Of a stretch of 64,000 nucleotides of DNA, positions 51,466-59,368 are shown one piece after another. The position numbers were made by a program, and so were the translations under genes. Position 1 is the first letter of the stretch. Every line of letters begins with the position of its first letter. The DNA is from Sphaerospermopsis sp. SIO1G1 (lineage in GTDB: Bacteria; Cyanobacteriota; Cyanobacteriia; Cyanobacteriales; Nostocaceae), in NCBI GenBank assembly GCA_010672785.1, contig JAAHFX010000009.1, positions 382,447 through 446,446 on the forward strand. Reading direction: 5' to 3'. The notes beneath the pieces were generated by a model. That model was not told the origin of the DNA, did not search any database, and saw only the letters and a program-made list of their open reading frames with translations.

Positions 51466-52239
51466 ATGCCAACCGCCACAAAATCCTTTTATGTTGATCG
51501 TCTGCTAGTAGAGATTTACAAATCTGAAGCAGAAATGGCTGTAGCTGCTGCGGGAATTGTCCAAAAATATTTAGTAAATCTGCTACAAGAAAAAGAAACT
51601 ATTGCCATATTATTAGCTACAGGTAACTCGCAACTGCAATTTTTAGACGCTTTAATCGCATTAGGTGGAATAGACTGGAAACGCATAATTTTATTCCATC
51701 TTGATGAATACTTAGGTATTTCTGGAGAGCATCCTGCCAGTTTTAGTTACTATTTACGAGAAAGAGTGGAAAAGCGGGTATTGCCTCAAAAATTCCATTA
51801 TTTAGAAGGGAATTCATTAGAACCCATCGCCGAATGCGATCGCTACACCAAACTTTTACAAAATCAAATCATTGATCTGTGTCTTTTGGGAATAGGAGAA
51901 AATGGACATTTAGCTTTTAATGATCCAGAGGTAGCAGACTTTCAAGATACAGCAAATGTGAAATTAGTTAAATTGGATGAAGTTAACCGTCAGCAACAAC
52001 TCAATACAGGATACTTTGACAACTTAACAGCAGTTCCCCAATATGGAATTACAGTGACTATTCCTCTGATCTGTGCAGCGCAAAAAATTATTTGTCTAGC
52101 GCCAGAAAAACGTAAAGCTGAAATCGTTCAACAAATGCTGCGAAAAAACATCAGTGAAAATTGCCCAGCTTCTATCTTACGAACACAACCACAAGCCAGT
52201 TTATATTTAGATATTAATTCAGCTAGTTTGTTAATTTGA
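51466..52239 (+). CDS. nagB: Glucosamine-6-phosphate deaminase
   Basis: 257 residues. Catalytic region HLDEYLGISGEHPASF (Asp80-Glu81) and GIGENGHLAFNDP (residues 142-154, general-base His148) identify NagB, which converts glucosamine-6-phosphate to fructose-6-phosphate and ammonia. The C-terminal helices match the monomeric NagB type of normal length. No nagA or transporter is nearby. Confidence 0.9.
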   Translation: MPTATKSFYVDRLLVEIYKSEAEMAVAAAGIVQKYLVNLLQEKETIAILLATGNSQLQFLDALIALGGIDWKRIILFHLDEYLGISGEHPASFSYYLRERVEKRVLPQKFHYLEGNSLEPIAECDRYTKLLQNQIIDLCLLGIGENGHLAFNDPEVADFQDTANVKLVKLDEVNRQQQLNTGYFDNLTAVPQYGITVTIPLICAAQKIICLAPEKRKAEIVQQMLRKNISENCPASILRTQPQASLYLDINSASLLI

Positions 52240-52935
52240 TCAGAGGGAATAGGGTGCAGGGTGAAGAGAGCAGGGTGCATGGTGCAGGGTGCAGGGAGAG
52301 AAAAATAGACATATCTGTATTTCTTGTCTGTCACCTTTTCTGAATATGAAATTTATTGTGCATGACTACTTATTAAAAAATATAATATCCTAGAACTTAC
52401 TCCATTTTTGAATTTTTATTTCTCCTGAGATCAAAATTTAGTTCTAGATGTAAATAAAAATTGACAATTACACAAACTTTTAAATTACACACCCTGACTG
52501 ATAATGTAGCCTAGTCAGCCATGTATTAGTCAAAATAGCTACATTTGCGCCATAATTATGGAATTATGGCAGGATAGAAACAAACCGATCAAACAAAAAT
52601 CTAGCAATTGATTCTTGTAATCAGTTAACTCACAGATACTTAAATCAAGGGGCAAATATCAAGAAAGAATAAAGAATCTCTCTGTGCTTGTCGCTGAAAA
52701 TTTAAGCATCACCAGTCCATCAAGACAGAGATGATCCCTTCTACTTTTCTTTATCTTTCTAGTTCCCCCAGTAATGAGAAACTAGATCAAGGTCTTCAAG
52801 ACAGCCACAACCTGGCAAAATACTGTTAGTTTTGCAGTGTTTACAAAATTCTGATTTAAAGAATATTTATTATCGTCGGAAGAGTTGTAATTAACTGCGA
52901 AATAAAAAATATGTACTCCAAACCTTGACTATTAA
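52240..52935. other. Intergenic region upstream of pipX
   Basis: No gene in 700 bases. 52243-52300 is a degenerate GGGTGCA array, and 52346-52376 is one end of the AAGTA/GCAAAAT element. A hairpin GCCATAATT-ATGG-AATTATGGC (52549-52570) lies about 370 bases upstream of pipX. No GTAN8TAC (NtcA) site could be found with confidence. Confidence 0.55.
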
Positions 52936-53214
52936 ATGAATCCAGACTACACAGAAACTTACATCAATCATCCAACGTGGGGTTTACTATATAAGATTTG
53001 CATGGTTGATGATAACCAGGATCTCTTTACAACACTTTATGCCCAACGCTTATTTTTTTTAGTTACGAGTGACGTTAAAGGTCTAAAATTTCAGTCTATT
53101 GGTAGGACTGAAGCCAGAATGATGTTGGAAAATCGTTTGCGTACTTTACGACGTGGTGGTAAGTCTCAGGAGTACGATCAACTACAAAGTGTTTTCCAAC
53201 GTACATTCCAATGA
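52936..53214 (+). CDS. pipX: NtcA co-activator PipX
   Basis: 92 residues of the cyanobacterial PipX family, which shuttles between the regulator NtcA and the PII protein GlnB according to 2-oxoglutarate and ATP/ADP. It has the Tudor-like N-terminal fold (TYINHPTWGLLYKICMVDDN, then LFTTLYAQRLFFLVT) and two C-terminal helices (RTEARMMLENRLRTLRRGG). Its last codon overlaps the start of pipY by four bases, the conserved translationally coupled arrangement. Confidence 0.96.
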   Translation: MNPDYTETYINHPTWGLLYKICMVDDNQDLFTTLYAQRLFFLVTSDVKGLKFQSIGRTEARMMLENRLRTLRRGGKSQEYDQLQSVFQRTFQ

Positions 53215-53879
53215 CAAGTTTGATTAGTGAACGTATTGCTCATATTCGTGCCTCACTTCCCCCTTCAGTGCGGTTAATTGCTGTCAGTAAAAAAGTGTCA
53301 ACTGAACTGATACGAGAAGCATACAACGCTGGTATTCGTGATTTTGGCGAAAGTCGCATCCAAGAAGCTACTATTAAGCAAGCTGAGTTACAGGATCTCC
53401 CAGACATTACCTGGCACTTCATTGGACATCTACAAAGTAACAAAGCAAAAAAGGCCCTAGAGTTATTTGACTGGATTCACTCCGTAGATAATTTCAAAAT
53501 AGCCCAACGTTTAAATACCCTAGCAGAGGAACTGGAGGTGAATCCCCCAGTTTGTCTACAGGTAAAAATTCTCCCTGATCCTCATAAGTCTGGCTGGATG
53601 GTATCAGAATTACTTGCTGATTTACCAACCCTCGACCAGTGTAAAAATTTGCGAATTCAAGGTTTGATGACAATTCCGCCGTTAGGGTTGCAAGATGCAG
53701 AAATTGTCAATGTCTTTCATCGTACACAAAAATTAGCTCAGGAAATTAACGACAAGAACTTGTCTTCAATCAAAATAGAACATTTATCAATGGGTATGTC
53801 GGGGGATTATCAATTGGCCGTTTCTGCTGGAGCGACGATGGTGAGATTGGGAACTATCTTATTTGGAGACAGAGTCTAG
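53211..53879 (+). CDS. pipY: PLP homeostasis protein PipY (YggS family)
   Basis: 222-residue single-domain PLP-binding TIM barrel. Signatures: LIAVSKKVSTELIREAYNAG (PLP lysine), DFGESRIQEATIK, WHFIGHLQSNKAK and LSMGMSGDYQLAVSAGATMV, then VRLGTILFG. The family maintains vitamin B6 pools and amino-acid/2-oxo-acid balance. The ATG overlaps the end of pipX. Confidence 0.95.
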   Translation: MTSLISERIAHIRASLPPSVRLIAVSKKVSTELIREAYNAGIRDFGESRIQEATIKQAELQDLPDITWHFIGHLQSNKAKKALELFDWIHSVDNFKIAQRLNTLAEELEVNPPVCLQVKILPDPHKSGWMVSELLADLPTLDQCKNLRIQGLMTIPPLGLQDAEIVNVFHRTQKLAQEINDKNLSSIKIEHLSMGMSGDYQLAVSAGATMVRLGTILFGDRV

Positions 53880-54421
53880 TTCAGTGATTCAGTTATCAGT
53901 TATCAGTTATCAGGGAGTAGTGAGGGGATGAGGAGATGAGTGGGTGAAATTTCTTTACCTATTCCCAGTCACCAGTCAGAGGGGATGAGGGGATGAGGGG
54001 ATGAGGGGGTGAGGGGGTGAAATTTCTTTACCTATTCCCAGTCACCAGTCACCAGTCACCAATCACCAATCACCAATCACCAATCACCAATCACCAGTCA
54101 CCAGTCACCAATCACCAATCACCAATCACCAATCACCAGTCACCAATCACTTTACTCATGTGATAATTTTGCTATTGACAAATGTAATTACTAAGACAAA
54201 ATGAAATAAAAATAACTTTCTATTGTTGAAACTTATAGGATATGATTTTGACTCACTCAATGTCTAAATCATGTATATTCCTGTTTAGGACAGTGTTTTT
54301 ATTAAAAATCTGTACTAGACAATACAATCAACAATAGAATTGTTCAAGGCAGCAGCTACTAAACTGGCTACCAAATTTATAGCCGGGTCAATTAAGGTAA
54401 TTTCCACTGGGAGCGTAGACA
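53880..54421. repeat. Compound array region between pipY and sepF
   Basis: TCAGTTA units (53882-53911) are followed by GGGGATGA/GAGGGGGT units. A 33-base block GTGAAATTTCTTTACCTATT + CCCAGTCACCAGT occurs twice (53944-53976 and 54018-54050), each preceded by ATGAGG/GGGGGT units. A long CACCAGT/CACCAAT array (54038-54148) ends the block. 54150-54421 is AT-rich with no feature except the sepF leader. A larger unit, not just heptamers, has been duplicated here. Confidence 0.85.
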
Positions 54422-55027
54422 ATGAACAACATATTTTCCAAACTTAGGGATTTTGTAGGTTTGAACGAGCAAGTAGAATACGAATATTACGAAGAGGAAC
54501 AAGATAACGATACCTATCAAAACCTGTATCAACAAGAAAATCCTCAACCTACTCCTCAAGAAGTCCCCACCCCCAATAGACGTTGGCGTGATACTACTCC
54601 TACAATAGAAGACGAAGTAGCAGCAGCAACAGCAGGATCAAAGCAGATGAGTAATGTGATTGGTATGCCAGGCGCGATAAACGGAATCTCGGAAGTTTTA
54701 GTCATCGAACCCCGCACTTTTGAAGAAATGCCCCAAGCAATTCAAGCGTTACGTGAACGTAAGTCTGTAGTATTGAATTTGACTATTATGGATCCAGATC
54801 AGGCACAAAGGGCTGTGGATTTTGTTGCCGGTGGTACTTATGCTTTAGATGGTCATCAAGAACGTATAGGTGAAAGTATATTTTTGTTCACACCTAGTTG
54901 TGTACAAGTTAGTACCCAAGGCGGTTATTTACATGAAGTACCTCAACCACCTGCGCGTCCTGTTCGTCCTGCTGCTAGCACACCCACTCCAACTTGGGGC
55001 AGCGAAGTCAACAGAATGGCACAATAA
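54422..55027 (+). CDS. sepF: Cell division protein SepF (Cdv2)
   Basis: 201 residues. An acidic, glutamine-rich N-terminal linker (VEYEYYEEEQDNDTYQNLYQ) precedes the SepF core at about 95-180: VLVIEPRTFEEMPQAIQALR, KSVVLNLTIMDPDQAQRAVD, FVAGGTYALDGHQERIGE and SIFLFTPSCVQVS. SepF tethers FtsZ to the membrane. The N-terminal MNNIFSKLRDFVGL amphipathic helix is the membrane anchor. Part of the pipX-pipY-sepF-proC neighbourhood. Confidence 0.95.
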   Translation: MNNIFSKLRDFVGLNEQVEYEYYEEEQDNDTYQNLYQQENPQPTPQEVPTPNRRWRDTTPTIEDEVAAATAGSKQMSNVIGMPGAINGISEVLVIEPRTFEEMPQAIQALRERKSVVLNLTIMDPDQAQRAVDFVAGGTYALDGHQERIGESIFLFTPSCVQVSTQGGYLHEVPQPPARPVRPAASTPTPTWGSEVNRMAQ

Positions 55028-55107
55028 AGTGATGTTAGTCGTTTGTCCATTATCTTTTTGCTTGGCAAATGACTAATTAATTACTCATGACTAATTATTA
55101 GCAACTA

Positions 55108-55923
55108 ATGACTATTAAATTTGGTTTGATTGGTGGTGGGGTGATGGGAGAAGCTCTCTTATCCCGCCTTATTACTGGGGGCATCTATCAAGGTTCGGAA
55201 GTGATTGTTAGTGAACCTTTAGAAAGTCGGAGAACTTTCTTACAGCAGCAATACGGGGTGAATGTAACTACTGACAACTTCTCAGTGTTAAATCAGTCTC
55301 AAGAGGCTGTAATGTTGGCAGTGAAGCCGCAAATATTAAGTGCGATCGCCCAAGAGTTAGCTGATATTTTTCCTCTGGAACATTTTCCTCTTATTATTTC
55401 TATTTTAGCAGGCGTAACATTAAAAAATCTGGAAGCTGCTTTTCCCCAATTGCCAGTTGTTCGCGCTATGCCTAACACTCCGGCAACTGTGGGAGGTGGG
55501 ATGACGGCAATTTGTTTAGGTGCTTATACTGATAATAACCATAAGCAAAAAGCACAGGAAATTTTTACTGCTGTGGGAGAAGTTGCAGAGGTTTCCGAAA
55601 ATTTGATGGATGCGGTAACTGGTGTCTCTGGTAGTGGCCCTGCTTATGTGGCTTTGATGATAGAAGCGTTGTCTGATGGGGGAGTTGCAGCGGGTTTACC
55701 CAGGCCAATAGCTAAACAATTAGCTTTACAAACTGTTTTAGGGACGGCAAAACTAATTTCCGAAACCAACATCCACCCAGCAGAGTTGAAAGATAGAGTT
55801 ACCAGTCCTGGAGGTACAACTATTGCAGCGGTAAGTGAATTAGAAAAGGCTGGTTTCCGTTCTGCTATCATTCAAGCTGTCAAAGCAGCGGCTTACCGTT
55901 CTCAGGAGTTAGGTAGACAGTGA
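55108..55923 (+). CDS. proC: Pyrroline-5-carboxylate reductase
   Basis: 271 residues: the last step of proline synthesis, NAD(P)H-dependent. Rossmann motif FGLIGGGVMGEALLSRLI at the N-terminus; AVKPQ, RAMPNTPATVGGGMTAIC, the substrate region VTGVSGSGPAYVALMIEALS and DGGVAAGLPRPIA, then DRVTSPGGTTIAAVSELE. Complete. Follows sepF by 80 bases. Confidence 0.96.
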   Translation: MTIKFGLIGGGVMGEALLSRLITGGIYQGSEVIVSEPLESRRTFLQQQYGVNVTTDNFSVLNQSQEAVMLAVKPQILSAIAQELADIFPLEHFPLIISILAGVTLKNLEAAFPQLPVVRAMPNTPATVGGGMTAICLGAYTDNNHKQKAQEIFTAVGEVAEVSENLMDAVTGVSGSGPAYVALMIEALSDGGVAAGLPRPIAKQLALQTVLGTAKLISETNIHPAELKDRVTSPGGTTIAAVSELEKAGFRSAIIQAVKAAAYRSQELGRQ

Positions 55924-56198
55924 ACAGTTATCAGTTATCAGTTATCAGTTATCAGTTATCAGTTATCAGTTAACAGTAAGCAGTTATCAGTTATCAGTTA
56001 ACAGTAAGCAGTTATCAGTTATCAGTTATCAGTAAGCAGTTATCAGTAGGTTATGACGACTGAAGACTGGGACTACTTTGGTTGTGGCTAGGTTAGGGAA
56101 TTTCCATGACTTCTGACTCCTAGCTTCAATTAACGAGCTTTTTACTAAAAACTGAAAACTGAAAATTGATAACTGACAACTGATAACTGATAACTGAA
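55921..56198. repeat. Double TCAGTTA/CAGTAAG array region
   Basis: 55921-56044 holds about 16 units, mainly TCAGTTA, with TAACAGTAAGCAGTTA as an interspersed higher-order variant. After a short unique stretch (56050-56140) reverse units follow (ACTGAAAACTGAAAATTGAT, TGATAACTGATAACTGAAC). No gene. Confidence 0.9.
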
Positions 56199-59126
56199 CT
56201 ATTGCTTCCATTCACCTTGGAGAGTAAATGCTGCCCAATAATCAGGTTTAGAAAAGTCATTACTGTTAAACATTTCTATTTGTGCTTGTCGTAATGCTGC
56301 GGCTGGGTTTAAATTGTGTGTGAGCATTTTTTGATAAAATTTACTCATTAATACAGAAGTTGCTTGATCATTAACATTCCACAAACTCATGACTACTCTG
56401 GGAGTACCTGCATAGAAAAAACCAGTAGTTAAACCTACTACTCCTTCCCCTTTAATTTCTTCACCTAAACCAGTTTGACAAGCACTTAAAACTACTAAGT
56501 CTGCGGATAAGTTTAAATTAAAGACATCGTGCAACCTTAAAAAACCATTTTTAGCCTCACCATTTTCATTAAACAAAGATAAAACCAAACCTGATAATTC
56601 CGGTTGTTTACTATCTATAATTCCGTGGGTGGCAAAATGTAGAATTTTGTATTCACTTAGTTTATCACCAGTGATAAACTCTCTATCTGCTGCAAAGTCA
56701 AATGCTGATAAACTCTGATTTTTAGGTACTAATTTTAAAATTGTTTCTGCTTCTGTGCGGGTAAATGGTAAACGTGAAAAATTAATATTTGTGTTGTTTG
56801 CTGCTCTTTTTAAAGCTAATTTATTTAAGTTTTCTGGATCTTGTTTTTCTGGTTGTTTTTGATTTGTAACTCTGGGGTCATTTTTTGTAAATACGGGATC
56901 TGCTAAAATTGCAATACTTTTAGATGCTGCTTTTCTATCTTTTTGTTCAGTACGCAGTAAAGCTACAGTAGAAGCAGATGGTAAGGTGATAATTTCGTGA
57001 TTGATAATTAATGGTTGATATTCCTGACTGTTGGGTGTTGCTAAAGCAGTAAAAGGTAAATATTTTAAAATTCCATCACCTACAATTACCAATCTTTTAT
57101 TTTTTAGTTGTTCTGCAATTGGTTCTAATAATATTTTCGTTAAAGGTAAGGCTGCTGCTGCTACTCTTTTCTTAGTTGAATAAGGTTTGAGAATTTCATT
57201 ACGGAAGTTTTTTACTAATTTTTCTATTTCCGAACTTTGAGGAAGTTCATAACTACTGATTCCGGTTTTATCAACTACCCATAAATAACTTTTATTCTTA
57301 CCCAAAGAATATTCCAAAAGTAAAGTATTTTCATCTAAGACTTGTTGTTGAATTTGTTTTAATGTTAAAGGTTGAGGTTGAGTAATAGCTGCATAACGGG
57401 GGCTATTAATGCGAATTTGGGTTTGGATATTTTCATATTCTTCTACCAAATTCTTAATTTCTGTTTCTATCTCCTGTTTTTGTACAGGTGTATATTTCCC
57501 ACTGAGTAACTGCACTCGGTGTTTTTCTGTTTGAGATAATTTTTGTTTTATCTTCTCTTCTGCTTGCAGTAATTTAGCATCAACACCACTGCGAATATCT
57601 GTATTTGCTTCAGAAATTAATTCCAATAAACTCCTAGCACGGGAACTTTCACTAACTTGTAAAGCTAAAGCATTGTAACCTTTTGATGGTTGTTGTTTGT
57701 GCTTTTCCATCAATAAGTCAATGTAGAATTTATAGTAATTTTGGACAGTAGAAAAGTAGGAAGTTCTTAGGCTTTGACTAGTAATTTTTGTGCGTAAATC
57801 TTCAGTAATATTTATAGCTGACTGTATTTGAATTAAGGCTGCATCTAACTTACCTTGACTACGTTGCAAGGAAGCAAGATTTCGGAATGTATTAGCTTCA
57901 CCTATCCTATCTCCTACTATCTGGAATAGAGACAAAGCTTGATTATACAACTGTAAAACTTTTTGTTTTTCTCCCAAGGAGTAGTAGACACTACCGATAT
58001 TATTAAGGGCATAAGCTTCTCTTCTTTTGTCTCCTTCGGCACGATGAATAAGCAAAGCTTGGTTGTATAAATTCAAGGCTTTTTGCTCATCTCCTAATGA
58101 GTCATAGATACTGCCAATATTGTTGAGTATTGTAGCTTCTGCTCTCTTATTACTAATTATCTTTGTTAAAGGTAATGCTTGGTTATAAAACTTTAAAGCT
58201 GTTTGTTTTTCTCCCAGAAAATTGTAAATATTACCAATACTAACAATGGCGTTAGCTTCCCATCCTTTATCTCCAACTAACCTTGTTAAAGGTAATGCTT
58301 GATTATAAAACTGCAATGCTTTTTGTTTTTCTCCCAAGGAATCATAGATTTCACCAATTTTGATAATTGTGACAGCTTCTGCTCCCTTTTCTCCCATTGC
58401 TCGATGTAGGGGTAAAGCTTGGTTGTATATATTTAATGCTTTCTGCATTTCTCCCACAGAAGAGTAGACAAAACCAATACTGAGCATGGTGATAGCTTGC
58501 CATCTCTGATTCGCCAATTCCTTGAATATAGGTAATGCTTGATTGTAGGAATCTAATGCCTTTTTTTTATCACCAAGAGAGTCATAAACACGGCCAATAT
58601 GTTCTAGGATAATAGCTTCACCTTTCCTATTTCCCACAGTTTTGAAAATAGGCAATGCTTGGTTATATATATCTAAAGCTTTCTGATTTTTTCCCAGGGA
58701 GGAGTAGACTTCACCAATAATAATCATGGTGTTAGCTTCCCCTTCCCTATTTGTAACTTCTCTGTTTAAGGTTAATGCTTGGTTTAAAAATTCCAATGCT
58801 TTTTGCTGTTTTCCCAGAAAGCCATAGATATAGCCAATTTGATGAATAGATATGGCTTGTAAACGTTTTTTACCTATTTTTTGATAGAGGTTTGCTGCTG
58901 CTTGAAATTTAGGAATTGCTTGTTGAAATGACTTTCCTGTTCTTTGGTTAAATAATTTTCTCGCTTCTGCAAAGGCTTGATCAGCCGCTTTTTTGATGTC
59001 TGTTATCTGTGGTTGTTGAGCTATTTTCACAGAGTTATAGTCAGCAGTTGCGACACCAGGGTAAGAAAATAACAGTGTACAAACTAAGAAAGCTAGAGGA
59101 CGATAGTATATGGATAGTTTTAGCAT
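56199..59126 (-). CDS. Secreted TPR-CHAT protein
   Basis: 975 residues. A signal peptide (1-29, LAFLVCTLLFSYPGVATA) precedes about ten tetratricopeptide repeats spaced 40 residues apart (each with SLGEKQKALxxYNQALPL), from about residue 45 to 440. A helical bridge follows, with AEEKIKQKLSQTEKHRVQLL. A CHAT domain spans about 660-975: LPFTALATPN, HFATHGII (catalytic His834), LSACQTGLGE (catalytic Cys883) and VVMSLWNVND, ending WAAFTLQGEWKQ. The dyad is intact. In this family TPR arrays sense a partner and release protease activity; the target is unknown. Confidence 0.9.
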   Translation of the reverse strand: MLKLSIYYRPLAFLVCTLLFSYPGVATADYNSVKIAQQPQITDIKKAADQAFAEARKLFNQRTGKSFQQAIPKFQAAANLYQKIGKKRLQAISIHQIGYIYGFLGKQQKALEFLNQALTLNREVTNREGEANTMIIIGEVYSSLGKNQKALDIYNQALPIFKTVGNRKGEAIILEHIGRVYDSLGDKKKALDSYNQALPIFKELANQRWQAITMLSIGFVYSSVGEMQKALNIYNQALPLHRAMGEKGAEAVTIIKIGEIYDSLGEKQKALQFYNQALPLTRLVGDKGWEANAIVSIGNIYNFLGEKQTALKFYNQALPLTKIISNKRAEATILNNIGSIYDSLGDEQKALNLYNQALLIHRAEGDKRREAYALNNIGSVYYSLGEKQKVLQLYNQALSLFQIVGDRIGEANTFRNLASLQRSQGKLDAALIQIQSAINITEDLRTKITSQSLRTSYFSTVQNYYKFYIDLLMEKHKQQPSKGYNALALQVSESSRARSLLELISEANTDIRSGVDAKLLQAEEKIKQKLSQTEKHRVQLLSGKYTPVQKQEIETEIKNLVEEYENIQTQIRINSPRYAAITQPQPLTLKQIQQQVLDENTLLLEYSLGKNKSYLWVVDKTGISSYELPQSSEIEKLVKNFRNEILKPYSTKKRVAAAALPLTKILLEPIAEQLKNKRLVIVGDGILKYLPFTALATPNSQEYQPLIINHEIITLPSASTVALLRTEQKDRKAASKSIAILADPVFTKNDPRVTNQKQPEKQDPENLNKLALKRAANNTNINFSRLPFTRTEAETILKLVPKNQSLSAFDFAADREFITGDKLSEYKILHFATHGIIDSKQPELSGLVLSLFNENGEAKNGFLRLHDVFNLNLSADLVVLSACQTGLGEEIKGEGVVGLTTGFFYAGTPRVVMSLWNVNDQATSVLMSKFYQKMLTHNLNPAAALRQAQIEMFNSNDFSKPDYWAAFTLQGEWKQ

Positions 59127-59368
59127 TTAAGAATATTCCGCTTTTAGACAATCTTATAATTAGATAATCTTGTTAAAAGAGGTATTTTTCGGATTTTAAC
59201 CAATAATGCGGAAATTTTATAGGACTTACGCATTTTTATGAAACGTCGGGTTTTGAGATTGCTTCCGTTCGTCGCAATGACATACCCTCCACGAAAATAA
59301 TTTTCAGAAAACCCTAATTACTGATTAAATTAAGATTCCCAATCACCAATCACTTTTTGCTGCAAACC
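59127..59368. other. Short intergenic region with element fragment
   Basis: 59219-59284 holds a GGACTTACGC-type end with GATTGCTTCCG and GTCGCAATGACATACC in place of a full right end. A few CACCAATCACT units and TTTTTGCTGCAAACCCTAAT (a GGGTTTGCTGAA-type end) lie at 59341-59376. Confidence 0.6.

Noticed and set aside
52549..52570. Hairpin GCCATAATT-ATGG-AATTATGGC as an NtcA or PipX control site
   Set aside because: It lies about 370 bases upstream and does not match GTAN8TAC; I kept only the description.
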